This document shows, one piece after another, positions 25,854 to 35,907 of a stretch of 64,000 nucleotides of DNA. A program made the position numbers and the translations under genes. Positions within the stretch are counted from its first letter, which is position 1. Every line of letters starts with the position of its first letter. Source of the DNA: Palleronia sediminis (GTDB taxonomy: Bacteria; Pseudomonadota; Alphaproteobacteria; Rhodobacterales; Rhodobacteraceae); NCBI RefSeq assembly GCF_004358695.1, contig NZ_SNAA01000011.1, positions 1 through 64,000 on the forward strand. Direction: 5' to 3'. The notes beneath the pieces are model-generated. The model worked only from the letters and a program-made list of their open reading frames with translations, made no database searches and was not told the origin of the DNA.

Positions 25854-26939
25854 ATGATCTTTCCCGATGCCCTGCTGCCCTCCGACGCCGAGCTTTCCGT
25901 TCGCGCGCAATCCGATCTCAAGGCCGGCCTGCCTGTCGTGCTGCACGGGGCCGACGGCCCCGTCCTCGCCCTCGCGGCCGAGACCGCCCCGGCCGAGAGG
26001 TTGGCCGCGTTGACCGCGCCGGGCCGCGCCGTGCTGGCCATCAGCGCGTGGCGGGCCGGGACGCTCAAGATCCGGGTCTATGACGGGGATCTGGCCCGCA
26101 TCGCCCTGTCCGCAGACACGACGCGTGCCGAGATTCGTGCGCTGAGCGATCCCTCGAACGACCTGTCCACCCCGCTCAAGGGGCCGTTCGCCGCGATCCG
26201 CGACGGGGCCGCGGATATCGCCCGCACCGCATTGGCGCTGGCGCGCGCGGCGCGGCTGATGCCCGCGATGGTGCTGGCGCCCGTCGATACGGTCCCGCCC
26301 GCCCTGACCCGGATCGCGCCCGGCGCGGGGTTGCCTCGGGCGGCCCCGCTGGACCGCGTCGCCTCGGCGCGGCTGCCGATCCGCGAGGATACGCAGACAC
26401 GGCTGCACCTGTACCGCAGCGCCACGGGTGAGGTCGAACATTACGCCGTGCAGATCGGCCCGGTGCGCGCCGACAGTGCGGGCCCGGTGCTGACCCGCGT
26501 CCACTCCGCCTGTTTCACGGGCGACGTGCTGGGATCGCTGAAATGCGATTGCGGCCCGCAGCTTCATGCCGCGCTGGCGCGCATGGCCGAGGCCGGGGGC
26601 GGGCTGCTGCTCTACCTCAACCAGGAAGGGCGCGGGATCGGGCTGGCCAACAAGCTGCGCGCCTATGCGCTTCAGGATCAGGGGTTCGACACGGTCGAGG
26701 CGAACCACCGGCTCGGATTCGACGACGACCTGCGCGATTTCGCCGCGGCAGCCGCTATCCTGCGCGATCGGGGCGTCGCGCGCGTGCGGCTGATGACGAA
26801 CAACCCGCGCAAGGTCGATATCCTGACCCGCCACGGCATCGAGGTGGTCGAGCGTGTGCCGCTCTGGGTCGGGCGCACCGAGTTCAACGCCGACTATCTG
26901 AGGGTCAAGGCCGAACGCTCGGGGCATATCCCCGAATGA
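25854..26939 (+). CDS. ribA: GTP cyclohydrolase II
   Basis: RibA opens GTP in the first step of riboflavin synthesis. The 361-residue chain has an N-terminal region (about 1-165) related to a degenerate DHBP-synthase-like domain and a complete cyclohydrolase II domain. The zinc cysteines lie in SACFTGDVLGSLKCDCGPQL, followed by YLNQEGRGIGL and LMTNNPRKVDIL. The ATG at 25854 follows TGGGGG; the longer frame to 25770 overlaps the promoter side of the regulator gene and is not supported. The stop overlaps the next gene (ATGA). Confidence 0.93.
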   Translation: MIFPDALLPSDAELSVRAQSDLKAGLPVVLHGADGPVLALAAETAPAERLAALTAPGRAVLAISAWRAGTLKIRVYDGDLARIALSADTTRAEIRALSDPSNDLSTPLKGPFAAIRDGAADIARTALALARAARLMPAMVLAPVDTVPPALTRIAPGAGLPRAAPLDRVASARLPIREDTQTRLHLYRSATGEVEHYAVQIGPVRADSAGPVLTRVHSACFTGDVLGSLKCDCGPQLHAALARMAEAGGGLLLYLNQEGRGIGLANKLRAYALQDQGFDTVEANHRLGFDDDLRDFAAAAAILRDRGVARVRLMTNNPRKVDILTRHGIEVVERVPLWVGRTEFNADYLRVKAERSGHIPE

Positions 26940-27460
26940 GGCTGACGACGCGCGGGCTGTTCGCCCATGGCCGCAACCTGCCCTGCACCATCGGGCGCGG
27001 CGGGATCACCGCCGACAAGCGCGAGGGCGATGGCGCGACACCGGCCGGGCATCATCGCATCGCGGGGATGTTTCACCGCGCCGACCGCCTGCGCGCCCCT
27101 GCCCCGTGGTCCCGCCCGATCGGGCCGCGCGACCTCTGGTCCGACGATCCCCGCGCCACCGATTACAACAGCGCGGTGCGCGCGCCCTATGGCTTTTCGG
27201 CCGAAAGGCTATGGCGGGCCGATCCGGTCTATGACGTGGTGATCGTGCTCGATTGGAACCTCGCCGCCCCGGTGGCGGGGCGTGGATCGGCGATCTTTCT
27301 GCACGCATGGCGGCGGCGCGGAGCGGCCACCGAGGGCTGCATCGCCCTGTCGCGTGGCGATCTGCTGTGGCTCGCCACGCGCGTGCAGCCCGGCGACGTT
27401 CTGCGTGTCGATCAGTTGGCCGGGCGCTCTCCGAAAATGGCCGAGCCGACCCGGACATGA
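26936..27460 (+). CDS. YkuD-fold L,D-transpeptidase-like protein
   Basis: The 174 residues form a short YkuD-type domain. The active-site motif is HAWRRRGAATEGCIAL: His and Cys in normal spacing, followed by Ile-Ala-Leu in place of I/V-R. This is the COG3786-like subgroup of proteins often annotated as conserved hypothetical. It has no signal peptide, unusual for an enzyme acting on peptidoglycan, so it may be cytoplasmic or exported by another route. The ATG overlaps the ribA stop. The 3' end overlaps the convergent YggS-like gene by 49 bases. Confidence 0.8.
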   Translation: MRLTTRGLFAHGRNLPCTIGRGGITADKREGDGATPAGHHRIAGMFHRADRLRAPAPWSRPIGPRDLWSDDPRATDYNSAVRAPYGFSAERLWRADPVYDVVIVLDWNLAAPVAGRGSAIFLHAWRRRGAATEGCIALSRGDLLWLATRVQPGDVLRVDQLAGRSPKMAEPTRT

Positions 27461-28065
27461 GTCGCGCCAAAGGCGATGGCCGTCTCGAAATCGGCGCTCA
27501 TCCCCATGGACAGGCCGGATAGCCCGTTGCGTTCGGCCAGCTTGGCCAGCAGCGCGAAATGCAGCGATGGCGTTTCGTCGACGGGCGGGATGCACATCAG
27601 CCCTGCAACCGGCAGGTCAGCCGCGCGGCAGCGCACGATGAAACCGTCCGTATCGGCCGGGGCGATCCCGGCTTTCTGCGGCTCTTCGCCGGTGTTGATC
27701 TGGACGAAAAGCTGCGGACACCGCCCCATATCCTGCGCAAGTCGGGCAAAGGTGTCGATCAGCTTGGGTCGATCGAGCGAATGGATCGCGTCGAACAGCT
27801 CCATCGCCTGACGGGCCTTGTTGGATTGCAACTGCCCGACGAGGTGAAGCTCCACCCCCGGATGATCGGCGCGGAAATCGGGCCATTTGCCGGCCGCCTC
27901 CTGCACCCGGTTCTCGCCGAACACGCGGTGGCCGGCTTGCAACACAGCCTCGACCCGGTCGAGCGGCTGCTGCTTGCTGACCGCGATCAGGGCGATATCG
28001 GCGGGGTCGCGACCGGCGGTTTCGGCGGCGACGGCAAGGCGGGTCTGGATCTCGGACAGGGACAT
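27412..28065 (-). CDS. YggS/YBL036C-family pyridoxal phosphate homeostasis protein
   Basis: This 217-residue PLP-binding protein has an alanine-racemase-like TIM-barrel fold. The PLP lysine is in IALIAVSKQQPLD; HRVFGENRVQEA, LHLVGQLQSNKA and LSMGMSADFETAIAFGATHVRVGSAIFG are strong family motifs. The family maintains PLP and amino-acid balance and is not known as an enzyme. I chose MSLSEIQTR at 28065; a longer frame (to 28116) adds 17 residues overlapping the porin terminator. It lies upstream of the convergent YkuD gene. Confidence 0.93.
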   Translation of the reverse strand: MSLSEIQTRLAVAAETAGRDPADIALIAVSKQQPLDRVEAVLQAGHRVFGENRVQEAAGKWPDFRADHPGVELHLVGQLQSNKARQAMELFDAIHSLDRPKLIDTFARLAQDMGRCPQLFVQINTGEEPQKAGIAPADTDGFIVRCRAADLPVAGLMCIPPVDETPSLHFALLAKLAERNGLSGLSMGMSADFETAIAFGATHVRVGSAIFGERPAN

Positions 28066-28113
28066 TGGGGGCGCCTCGGCTGGTGATTTCGGCCTATGGG
28101 CCACAGCCTTGCG

Positions 28114-28145
28114 CAAAAGAAAAGGGCGGGTCCGAAGACCCGCCC
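28114..28145 (-). terminator. Intrinsic terminator of the porin gene
   Basis: On the minus strand GGGCGGGTC (28145-28137) pairs with GACCCGCCC (28132-28124) around a tetraloop and is followed by TTTTCTTTT. This is the cleanest minus-strand terminator in the window, as expected for a highly expressed porin. Confidence 0.9.
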
Positions 28146-28169
28146 GATCCGTAACCGATCCTGAAAGGA

Positions 28170-29222
28170 TCAGAACGACATCGCGATACCGAAGGAGTAG
28201 GTATCCTGGTCGCCCACGTTGTCGAAGTTCGAGCGGCCATAGCCGGCCTGGAGCTCGGCACCGCCGCCCAGGTCGTAGTTGCCGATCAGGCCGTAGCCAT
28301 CAACATCGCCGCCACCGTCGAGGTCGAACTTACCGTAGTTGGCAGCGACCAGGAAGGCGCCGAACTCGTAGCCGACGGCAATGCCCCAGTGGTTGTCGAT
28401 GCCGGCGGCACCGATCGGGAAGCCGTTGGCGGCTTCGAACACCTTGGCGACGTTGTCGTAGTCGGTGTAGTTCAGGATGGCCTGGAGACCCATATCCATC
28501 TGGACGCCGAGCGACACACCGAGAGCTTCGGAGTCGTCACCGCGGTCGTTGTCGGTCACCTGGTAGCCGAGGCCGACGCCGAACGACGTGGCGCCGAAGG
28601 TGCCTTCGTAACGGCCACCGATGCCGTAGGTCGGGCCCTGGTTGCCGTTGAACGGGCCGGTGAGCAGCTCGTTGGCGCGATCGTCGTCGTCGAGTTCAGC
28701 CGACAGGGCAACGGTGAAGTCGCCGAAGGTGTACTCGTAACGGGCGATCTGGCCGTCGAGACCATTGAAGCCGTCGAGCAGGCTGTTGCCGTTGTAGCCG
28801 GCATGCTCGTGGTCGTCGCGGATCGCGCCGCCGATGATGGCTTCCTGCATGACGAAGTCGAGCGCACCGTCGGTGTCGCCCATGGTCAGGGTGCCGAAGC
28901 CGCCCGACACGAACACGACCGCGCCGCCGTCATCGCTCTCGTCGTCGGTGGCCTGGCCGCCGGCGATGTCGTCCTCGAACGCAACTTCGGCGCCGAAGGT
29001 CAGACCGGCATCGGTCTGGCCGGACATCGAGAAGATCACGTCGATGTCGGTGGCGAACTGGCCCTGCTGGTCCAGAACTTCGTCGATCACGCCGCCGACG
29101 CCGTCAAAGTCGAAATCCGACCCGAAGACGCCCATTTCGGCCGAACCTGAAAGATCGACGTCAGCCATGGCGAAGGTCGTCGAGGCGACCAGAGCCGTGG
29201 AAGCAATAAGAAGCTTTTTCAT
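28170..29222 (-). CDS. Outer-membrane porin (Rhodobacter type)
   Basis: A 350-residue trimeric-type porin: signal peptide MKKLLIASTALVASTTFAMA (20 residues), then DVDLSGSAEMGVFG, alternating beta strands with acidic loops, and a C-terminal Phe (SFGIAMSF) recognised by the BAM machinery. The chain is very acidic (many Asp/Glu and Asp-Asp runs), typical of marine or halotolerant members. GAGGGAAAG lies before the ATG. A 260-base leader upstream contains no other gene; no certain promoter was found. It should permit general diffusion of small solutes. Confidence 0.9.
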   Translation of the reverse strand: MKKLLIASTALVASTTFAMADVDLSGSAEMGVFGSDFDFDGVGGVIDEVLDQQGQFATDIDVIFSMSGQTDAGLTFGAEVAFEDDIAGGQATDDESDDGGAVVFVSGGFGTLTMGDTDGALDFVMQEAIIGGAIRDDHEHAGYNGNSLLDGFNGLDGQIARYEYTFGDFTVALSAELDDDDRANELLTGPFNGNQGPTYGIGGRYEGTFGATSFGVGLGYQVTDNDRGDDSEALGVSLGVQMDMGLQAILNYTDYDNVAKVFEAANGFPIGAAGIDNHWGIAVGYEFGAFLVAANYGKFDLDGGGDVDGYGLIGNYDLGGGAELQAGYGRSNFDNVGDQDTYSFGIAMSF

Positions 29223-29417
29223 GCTTTCCCTCATTATTTGAACCGGCCCCAAGAGGTATATCGCCCCGTGGGTACGCTGTCGGAGTGCGCTTTTCGCCCC
29301 GGTCTTTCAAGCGCGACCGGACCCCCCCGTTTCAGGCCGGGGGTGATTGGTGCAGCGATGTCACAGTTATGGCGGCCGAGGGGGCCGGACCGGCCAAGCG
29401 ACTCGTTTATATGGGGG
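29223..29417 (-). other. Porin leader / promoter region
   Basis: No gene is visible here. The stretch directly upstream of the porin contains AT-rich islands (GATATA near 29255-29262, TTGAAA near 29305-29312 on the minus strand) that could form a promoter, but no pair has good spacing and consensus. Porin leaders are often targets of small RNAs; none could be identified. Confidence 0.3.
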
Positions 29418-29450
29418 AAAACGAAAAGGGCCGCCCTTGCGGACGGCCCT
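29418..29450 (-). terminator. Intrinsic terminator of the small secreted protein gene
   Basis: AGGGCCGCCC (29427-29436) pairs, with one mismatch, with GGACGGCCCT (29441-29450). On the minus strand the hairpin is followed by TTTTCGTTTTC. It lies 34 bases past the stop of the 84-residue gene. Confidence 0.75.
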
Positions 29451-29483
29451 CGGTCGGAAGCCGATTCAGCTTCGTCGGGAAGA

Positions 29484-29738
29484 TTACTCGGAACCGCGGG
29501 CGATGGCCTCGATCCGCTGACACTTGTCGGCTTCGTCGGCCGAGCCGGCGGTGATCACGATGCCCGAGACCTGCGCCATGGTCAGGGTGTCGATCGCGTT
29601 GGCGTCGATGTCGCAGTCGCGAAGGGCGTTGAAGACCTTGCCGGTCAGCATGTCCATCTCGGCGATCTGGGCAAGGGCGGGTGCGGACGCGCCGGCAAGC
29701 GAAGCGGCGGCAGCGGCGGCGGCAACAAACATTTTCAT
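29484..29738 (-). CDS. Small secreted protein of unknown function
   Basis: This 84-residue precursor starts MKMFVAAAAAAASLAGASAPALA (cleavage before QIAEMD). The mature ~61 residues are acidic and contain two cysteines (LRDCDID and ADKCQRI) that could form one disulfide. The signature VSGIVITAGSADEAD is not one I recognise. AAGGA precedes the ATG at 29738 and a dedicated terminator follows, so this is a real, independently transcribed gene. It lies next to the porin gene and probably acts in the periplasm. Confidence 0.75.
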   Translation of the reverse strand: MKMFVAAAAAAASLAGASAPALAQIAEMDMLTGKVFNALRDCDIDANAIDTLTMAQVSGIVITAGSADEADKCQRIEAIARGSE

Positions 29739-29931
29739 AGGTTCAGTCCTTCTCAGTGGCGCCTCTTTCGACAGAGGCAAGATGCTGCACCAACACGATG
29801 GCCGGGGCGCGGTTCCACGGGGGTGAAACTTTTTTTCCCGTCCGACGGGCCGGCGTTCCGCGCGGCCCGCATCTTGTCCGGCTCAATCGCGTGGGCTAGG
29901 GATGGCCCATATGCCGCAAGGGGAGCCGACC

Positions 29932-30429
29932 ATGACCGCCACGCCGACCCGCATCGGGTTCTGTCTTGCCGCGGCCGCCGCCCTTGCCGCCTGCTCGAAC
30001 CGCGGTCCCGCGACGAACACCGCCGGCGTCAGCGACAACGTGCTGCTGCAACGCCAGAACACCCCCATCGAACAACGTCGCGGGCGCGAGACGATCTTTG
30101 ACCTGTTCCTGAACGCCGACGATCCCAACGTCACGGTCGAGGTGAACCGCTACATCTGGAACGCCTCGCTCCAGGTGCTGGATTTCCTGCCGCTCGAGAC
30201 CGCCGATCCGTTCACGGGCGTGCTCGTCTTCGGCTTCGGCCGGCCGCCCGGCGGCGGGCAGGCCTATCGCGCGACGGTCTATGTGCAGGATCCCGCGCTC
30301 GACGCGCGGTCGCTGAACGTCGCGGTGGCCTCGACCTCGGGGCCGGTGTCGGTCGATACGGCGCGCGCCATCGAGGACGCGATCCTGACGCGCGCCCGGC
30401 AGTTGCGCGTGGCCGACGCCGCGCTCTAG
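29932..30429 (+). CDS. DUF3576-domain lipoprotein
   Basis: The product is 165 residues with a lipoprotein signal ending LAAC (Cys near residue 21). The body matches DUF3576: FDLFLNADDPNVTVEVNRYIWNASLQVLDFLPLETADPFTG and a segment reading FGFGRPPGGGQAYRATVYVQDPALDARSLNVAV. These lipoproteins are usually encoded directly upstream of leuS in alphaproteobacteria, hinting at an envelope role linked to lptE. Here a glycosyltransferase gene on the other strand intervenes. The ATG at 29932 follows AAGGGGAG. Function unknown. Confidence 0.85.
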   Translation: MTATPTRIGFCLAAAAALAACSNRGPATNTAGVSDNVLLQRQNTPIEQRRGRETIFDLFLNADDPNVTVEVNRYIWNASLQVLDFLPLETADPFTGVLVFGFGRPPGGGQAYRATVYVQDPALDARSLNVAVASTSGPVSVDTARAIEDAILTRARQLRVADAAL

Positions 30430-31664
30430 CCGCGGGCCAGTCGCGCGATCCAGTCGAACTGGGCCGGCAGGCATACATCCCTCAGGTCGTAATCGCGCAC
30501 TACCCGTTCGCGCGCGGCGGTGCCCAGCCGCGCGCGCAACGCGCGATCCTCGCACAGCTCGACCACCCGCGCGACAAGGGCGCCGGGGTCGAAAAAATCG
30601 AACAGCAATCCCGTCCGATCGTGGTCGATGACCTCGCGCACGGGGGCCGTGTCGCTGGCCGCGATGGCGCAGCCCGCGCTCATCGCCTCCATCAGGCTCC
30701 AGCTCAGCACGAAGGGGTAGGTCATGTAGAGATGCACCCGGCTGACCTGCAAAAGCCGGGTGAACTGCGCGCGGTCGATCCGCCCGGTGAAATGGACGCG
30801 GGCGAAATCGGCGTCCGGGATCCGGCCACGCACCTCGTCCAGCATCGTGTCCTTCCAGCTTCGTCCGTCCTCGGGCGGGGTGCCGTAGCTGGTCCCGTTC
30901 TCGCCCACGACGAGAATGCGCGCCGCCGGCCGCGCCCTCAGCAGATCCGGCAGCGCCCGCATGAAGATGTGAAACCCGCGATAGGGCTCGAGATTGCGGT
31001 TCACGAAGGTGATGACCTCGTCCTCGCGGGTCAGACGCCCCGCGCCGGCGATCTCGAGCGCGGCGGCGGGATCGGGGGCGATCGCGTCGGTGTCGATCCC
31101 GTCGAAGACGACGCTTATCTTGTCGCGCAGATCGGCGGGATGGCTGTCGGCCTGCCAGCGCGTCGGGCTGATCCCGGCATCCGCGGACTCGAGCTGCAAC
31201 CGGATCGCGAGGTTGCGCATCTCGACCCGCGCGGCGCGGCCCAGCTCGCCCTGCCCCTCGAACTCGGGGTCGAACCCGATATCGGCGCCCGACGCGCGAT
31301 AGAAATACTCGCAAAAGAGACCGATTCGCGCCTCGGGCCAGACGTGGCGCAGGAACATCGCCTCGCCCCAGCCGCCATGGGCCACGATCACATCCGGCAT
31401 GAAGCCGCGCGCCTCGAGCGCGCGACAGGCGCGAAACACCGTCTCGCCGCGATGGGTGGCCGCGTTCAGCGTCTTGAGCCAGGGGTGCAGCACCTGCCCC
31501 TCGGGCGCGGCATGGCGGTAGGCCACGATATCGACGCCGCGCCAGGTCCGGTTCCGCTCCACCCGCGAGGTCAGCGCGACGACCCGGTGCCCCGCGCGCG
31601 CCAGCGCGGGGGCGAGGTGCAGGAACTGCCCCGGAAAGTTCTGGTGCAGGAACATGAAATTCAT
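30426..31664 (-). CDS. Glycosyltransferase family 4 protein
   Basis: The 412-residue enzyme shows a two-lobed GT-B fold: N-terminal [28 protein letters not shown] and a C-terminal nucleotide-sugar lobe with [46 protein letters not shown] and the acidic [26 protein letters not shown]. It probably transfers a sugar to a surface polysaccharide or lipid; donor and acceptor are unknown. The start at 31664 has no clear ribosome-binding site; Met4 is an alternative. It is inserted, on the opposite strand, between the DUF3576 gene and leuS. Confidence 0.88.
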   Translation of the reverse strand: MNFMFLHQNFPGQFLHLAPALARAGHRVVALTSRVERNRTWRGVDIVAYRHAAPEGQVLHPWLKTLNAATHRGETVFRACRALEARGFMPDVIVAHGGWGEAMFLRHVWPEARIGLFCEYFYRASGADIGFDPEFEGQGELGRAARVEMRNLAIRLQLESADAGISPTRWQADSHPADLRDKISVVFDGIDTDAIAPDPAAALEIAGAGRLTREDEVITFVNRNLEPYRGFHIFMRALPDLLRARPAARILVVGENGTSYGTPPEDGRSWKDTMLDEVRGRIPDADFARVHFTGRIDRAQFTRLLQVSRVHLYMTYPFVLSWSLMEAMSAGCAIAASDTAPVREVIDHDRTGLLFDFFDPGALVARVVELCEDRALRARLGTAARERVVRDYDLRDVCLPAQFDWIARLARG

Positions 31665-31834
31665 GGTGCGCGCTCTGCGATCCGGGGCCTGGGGCGAACC
31701 TCGCCCAAAAGCGGGGCCGATTTAAGGCCGCCCCGCCCCGCCCGACACGGATCGTTGCGCCAAAGCCGCTGGACCGTGCGCGGCGCCGTGCCTATCAAGG
31801 CGCGCACGAGATCACGAGGAAGGCCCGGCTGCTG

Positions 31835-34384
31835 ATGTCCCGATACGATGCGCGCGAGATCGAACCGAAATGGCAGAAGGCCTGGGCCGCGGCGGGCTGC
31901 TTTACCGCGCGGCGCGACCCGTCCAAGCCGAAATACTACGTGCTCGAGATGTTTCCCTATCCGTCGGGCAACCTGCATATCGGCCATGTCCGCAACTACA
32001 CGATGGGCGACGTGGTCGCGCGCTACAAGCTTGCGACGGGCCACGCGGTGCTGCATCCCATGGGCTGGGACGCCTTCGGCCTGCCCGCCGAGAACGCCGC
32101 GATGGAGCGGCGCATCCATCCCGGCGACTGGACCTATTCCAACATCGCCAACATGAAGGACCAGTTCGCCCGGCTCGGCCTGACGCTGGACTGGTCGCGC
32201 GAGTTCGCGACCTGCGATCCGGAATATTACGGCCAGCAGCAGTCCATGTTTCTCGATTTCCTGGAAAAGGGCATCGCCTATCGCAAGAACGCCGTGGTCA
32301 ACTGGGACCCGGTGGACATGACCGTGCTGGCGAACGAGCAGGTCGAGGACGGGCGCGGCTGGCGCTCGGGCGCGCTGGTCGAGCGGCGCGAGCTGACGCA
32401 ATGGTTTTTTCGCATCTCGGACTATTCCGAGGATCTGCTCTCCGCGCTGGACGGGCTCGATAACTGGCCTGAAAAGGTCAAGACGATGCAGCGCAACTGG
32501 ATCGGCCGGTCGCGGGGGCTGCAATTCTCGTTCTCGACCGTCGACGCGCCCGAGGGGTTCGACCGGATCGAGGTCTATACCACGCGGCCCGACACGATGC
32601 TCGGAGCGAGCTTCGTCGGCATATCGCCCGATCACCCGCTCGCCCGCCAGCTCGAGCGCGAAGCCCCCGAGATCGCGGCCTTCAACGCCGAATGCCGGCG
32701 CATGGGCACCGCCGAAGAGGATCTGGAAAAGGCCGAAAAGCGCGGTTTCGACACCGGCCTGCGCGTGCGCCATCCCTTCGACACCGCGTGGGAGCTTCCG
32801 GTCTATATCGCGAATTTCATCCTCATGGATTACGGCACCGGCGCCATCTTCGGCTGTCCGGCCCATGACCCGCGCGACCTCGAGTTCGCGCGCAAATACG
32901 ATCTGCCGGTGATCTCGACCTTTGCCCCCGAAAGCGGCGATCACACCCTGCCCGAAGAGGGCGGGCCGGCCTACGTGCCCCCCAAGCCCGAGACGGTCCA
33001 TTATATCCGCGGCTTCGCCGGGGACGAACACCAGACCGGCGAAGCCGCGATCGAGGCCGCCATCACCTTTTGCGAGACGAACGGCGTGGGGCAGGGCGTG
33101 ACGCGCTATCGCCTGCGCGACTGGGGCATCTCGCGGCAGCGCTACTGGGGCTGCCCGATCCCGGTCGTGCATTGCGACGCCTGCGGCGTGGTGCCCGAAA
33201 AGAAAGAGAACCTGCCGGTCGAGCTTCCGCGCGACATAGATTTCGACACGCCCGGCAACCCGCTGGCGCGGCATCCGACCTGGTCCTCGGTGCCCTGCCC
33301 GGCCTGCGGCGCGCCCGCCCGCCGCGAGACCGACACGATGGATACCTTTGTGGATTCGTCGTGGTATTACGCCCGCTTCGCCTCGCCGGGGGCCAAGACG
33401 CCGACCGACCCCGAGGGGGTCGAGTACTGGATGAATGTCGACCAGTATATCGGTGGCGTCGAACACGCGATCCTGCACCTGCTCTATGCCCGGTTCTTTG
33501 CCCGCGCGATGCAGGCCTGCGGCCATCTACCCCAGGGCACGTCCGAGCCGTTCGACGCGCTGTTCACGCAGGGGATGCTGACCCACGAGATCTATCTCAC
33601 CCGCGATGCCGAAGGCCGCCCGGTCTATCATTACCCGCACGAGGTGACGGACGGCAAACTGGCCGACGGGCGCCCGGTCGAGATCGTGCCCTCGGCCAAG
33701 ATGTCGAAATCCAAGCGCAACGTCGTCGATCCCGTCGATATCATCGACCGGTTCGGCGCGGATACCGCGCGCTGGTTCGTCCTGTCCGACAGCCCGCCCG
33801 AGCGCGACGTCGAATGGACCGAGGCCGGCGCCGAGGCCGCGTCGCGCCACCTGGCCCGCGTCTGGCGTCTCGCCCAGGCCGCCCGCGACGCCGACGAGAC
33901 CGGCAGCGGCGACGAGGATCTCGAGCGCGAGCGGCACCGCGCGATCCACGACGCGACGATGGGTGTCGAGAGTTTCGGCTTCAACGCGGCCATCGCGCGG
34001 CTCTATGCCTTTACTAACGTGCTGTCGAAATCCAAAGCCGGCCGCGCCGCGCAGGTGCGGGCGGTCCGCACGCTGGCGCAGCTCATGTCGCCGATGACGC
34101 CGCATCTGTCCGAGGAAATCTGGCAGATGCTGGGCGGCGAGGGGCTGATCGCGCGCGCGCCCTGGCCGCAGGCCGACCCCGCGATGCTGGTCGAGGACGA
34201 GATCACGCTGCCGATCCAGATCAACGGCAAGCGGCGCGGCGAGATGCGCGTCGCCCGCGACCTGCCCAAGGACGTGGTTGAGGCGCAGGCGCTGGCCACG
34301 GACGCGGTGCAACGCGCGCTGTCCGGCGGCACGCCGAAAAAGGTCATCGTGGTGCCGGGCAAGATCGTCAATGTGGTGGTCTAG
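31835..34384 (+). CDS. leuS: Leucyl-tRNA synthetase
   Basis: This class I synthetase charges tRNA-Leu. The 849-residue chain has HIGH at 48-51 ([14 protein letters not shown]), the CP1 editing domain (about 220-420), a zinc-like [20 protein letters not shown] region, KMSKS in [14 protein letters not shown] and a C-terminal anticodon-binding domain ([14 protein letters not shown]). The start [14 protein letters not shown] is that of the family. Its last 14 bases overlap lptE, which is followed by holA, the conserved alphaproteobacterial order. Confidence 0.97.
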   Translation: MSRYDAREIEPKWQKAWAAAGCFTARRDPSKPKYYVLEMFPYPSGNLHIGHVRNYTMGDVVARYKLATGHAVLHPMGWDAFGLPAENAAMERRIHPGDWTYSNIANMKDQFARLGLTLDWSREFATCDPEYYGQQQSMFLDFLEKGIAYRKNAVVNWDPVDMTVLANEQVEDGRGWRSGALVERRELTQWFFRISDYSEDLLSALDGLDNWPEKVKTMQRNWIGRSRGLQFSFSTVDAPEGFDRIEVYTTRPDTMLGASFVGISPDHPLARQLEREAPEIAAFNAECRRMGTAEEDLEKAEKRGFDTGLRVRHPFDTAWELPVYIANFILMDYGTGAIFGCPAHDPRDLEFARKYDLPVISTFAPESGDHTLPEEGGPAYVPPKPETVHYIRGFAGDEHQTGEAAIEAAITFCETNGVGQGVTRYRLRDWGISRQRYWGCPIPVVHCDACGVVPEKKENLPVELPRDIDFDTPGNPLARHPTWSSVPCPACGAPARRETDTMDTFVDSSWYYARFASPGAKTPTDPEGVEYWMNVDQYIGGVEHAILHLLYARFFARAMQACGHLPQGTSEPFDALFTQGMLTHEIYLTRDAEGRPVYHYPHEVTDGKLADGRPVEIVPSAKMSKSKRNVVDPVDIIDRFGADTARWFVLSDSPPERDVEWTEAGAEAASRHLARVWRLAQAARDADETGSGDEDLERERHRAIHDATMGVESFGFNAAIARLYAFTNVLSKSKAGRAAQVRAVRTLAQLMSPMTPHLSEEIWQMLGGEGLIARAPWPQADPAMLVEDEITLPIQINGKRRGEMRVARDLPKDVVEAQALATDAVQRALSGGTPKKVIVVPGKIVNVVV

Positions 34385-34886
34385 GGGCGCGATCCTCAGC
34401 GCGGCGGCGATGCTGGCCGCCTGCGGCTTTACCCCCGTCTATGGGCCGGGCGGCGCGGCGAGCGGCCTTTCGGGCCAGATCCTCGCCGACGCCCCCGAGG
34501 ATGCGGCCGGCTATGCCTATGTGCGGCAGGTCGAGGATCGGCTGGGGCTGCCCACGACGCCGCTTTATCGGCTCGCCGCCGAGATCGTGCTGGACGAGGA
34601 CGGGTTCGGGATCACCCCGGCCCGCGACACCACCCGGTTCCAGATCACCGGCACCGTCGTCTACAGCCTCAGCGATATCGCCAGCGGTGCGCCGCTGACC
34701 TCCGGCACGCTGTCCAGCTTTACCAGCTACTCGGCCCCCGTGGTCCGCCCCGGCGCCGGCAGCGTCGCGGGCAACAGCGTCACGGTCCGCGCCGCGCGGC
34801 AGGACGCGGTCGAGCGGCTGATGACGATCCTCGCGAACCAGACGGCCGCGCGCCTGCTGGCCACCGCGCCCGACTGGCGGCCATGA
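34371..34886 (+). CDS. lptE: LPS-assembly lipoprotein LptE
   Basis: LptE plugs the LptD barrel that inserts lipopolysaccharide in the outer membrane. The 171-residue precursor has a short lipoprotein signal ([18 protein letters not shown], modified Cys18) followed by [10 protein letters not shown], the usual alphaproteobacterial LptE start. The body is beta-rich and poorly conserved, as usual. The ATG lies inside the end of leuS (14-base overlap), and the TGA overlaps the holA ATG. No LPS genes other than the nearby glycosyltransferase adjoin it. Confidence 0.9.
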   Translation: MWWSRGAILSAAAMLAACGFTPVYGPGGAASGLSGQILADAPEDAAGYAYVRQVEDRLGLPTTPLYRLAAEIVLDEDGFGITPARDTTRFQITGTVVYSLSDIASGAPLTSGTLSSFTSYSAPVVRPGAGSVAGNSVTVRAARQDAVERLMTILANQTAARLLATAPDWRP

Positions 34887-35905
34887 AGCTCAACGCACGC
34901 GACGCGACGGCCTGGATCGCCCGCCCGCCCGCCGACCGGCCCGGAACGCTGCTTTATGGCGAGGACGGGATGCGTGTCGCGCTCAAACGGCAGGAGCTGC
35001 TCGCCAACCTTCTGGGCAAGGATGCCGAAGAGGAGATGCGCCTGACGCGCCTCCAGGCGGCCGAGATCCGCCGCGACCGCGCGCTGGTATCGGACGCGAT
35101 CAAGGCGCAGGGGTTCTTTCCCGGTGCGCGTGCCGTCCTGATCGAGGATGCCACCCCGCAACATGCCGACGCCATCCTCGGCGCCCTGTCGGACTGGCAG
35201 CCGGGCGATGCCCATGTCGTCGTGGTGGCCGGGCTGCAAAAGCCGTCCTCGGCGCTGCGCAAGGGGTTCGAGAAACACCCCGCCGCCGCCTGCATCGCCA
35301 TCTATGGCACGCCCCCCACGCGGGCCGAGATCGAGGCCGAACTGACCGCCGCGGGGCTCGACCGGGTATCTGCCGACCGGGTGGCCGAACTGTCGGTTCT
35401 GGCGCAGGCGATGGGGCCCGGCGATTTCCGGCGGCTCGTCGAAAAGATCGCACTCTACAAGGCGAGCGATCCGGCCCCGCTCTCGTCCGAGGATATCGCC
35501 GCCTGCGCGCCGGCATCGACCGAGGCCGCGCTCGACGATGTGCTGAACGCCGTGGCCGACGCCCGCACCGCCGATATCGGGCCGATCCTGCGGCGTCTCG
35601 AGGCGCAGGGCGTCACGCCGGTGGCACTCGCCATCGGGGCCGGGCGCCATTTCCGCACGCTCCATGCCGCGGCCTCGGATCCCGGCGGCGCGGGGGCGGG
35701 CATAGGCAAGCTGCGCCCGCCGGTCTTCGGTCCGCGCCGCGATGCGATCCTGCGGCAGGCGCAGGGCTGGGGGGCCGCGCGGCTCGACGAGGCGCTCAAG
35801 GTGCTGACCGATACCGATCTCGCGCTGCGCTCGACCAGCCGCGCACCGCAGATGCCGCTGGTCGAACGCGCCTTCATCCGGCTGTCGATGATGGGCCGGG
35901 GCTAG
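34883..35905 (+). CDS. holA: DNA polymerase III subunit delta
   Basis: HolA is the clamp-loader wrench that opens the beta clamp. The 340 residues match the family: N-terminal PGTLLYGEDGMRVALKRQEL, a Rossmann-like AAA module, LSVLAQAMGPGDFRRLVEKIALY and C-terminal collar helices (LALRSTSRAPQMPLVERAFIRLSMMGRG). The ATG overlaps the lptE stop (ATGA). leuS, lptE and holA therefore form a three-gene coupled operon. It converges with the GH13 gene, two bases apart. Confidence 0.94.
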   Translation: MKLNARDATAWIARPPADRPGTLLYGEDGMRVALKRQELLANLLGKDAEEEMRLTRLQAAEIRRDRALVSDAIKAQGFFPGARAVLIEDATPQHADAILGALSDWQPGDAHVVVVAGLQKPSSALRKGFEKHPAAACIAIYGTPPTRAEIEAELTAAGLDRVSADRVAELSVLAQAMGPGDFRRLVEKIALYKASDPAPLSSEDIAACAPASTEAALDDVLNAVADARTADIGPILRRLEAQGVTPVALAIGAGRHFRTLHAAASDPGGAGAGIGKLRPPVFGPRRDAILRQAQGWGAARLDEALKVLTDTDLALRSTSRAPQMPLVERAFIRLSMMGRG

Positions 35906-35907
35906 GA

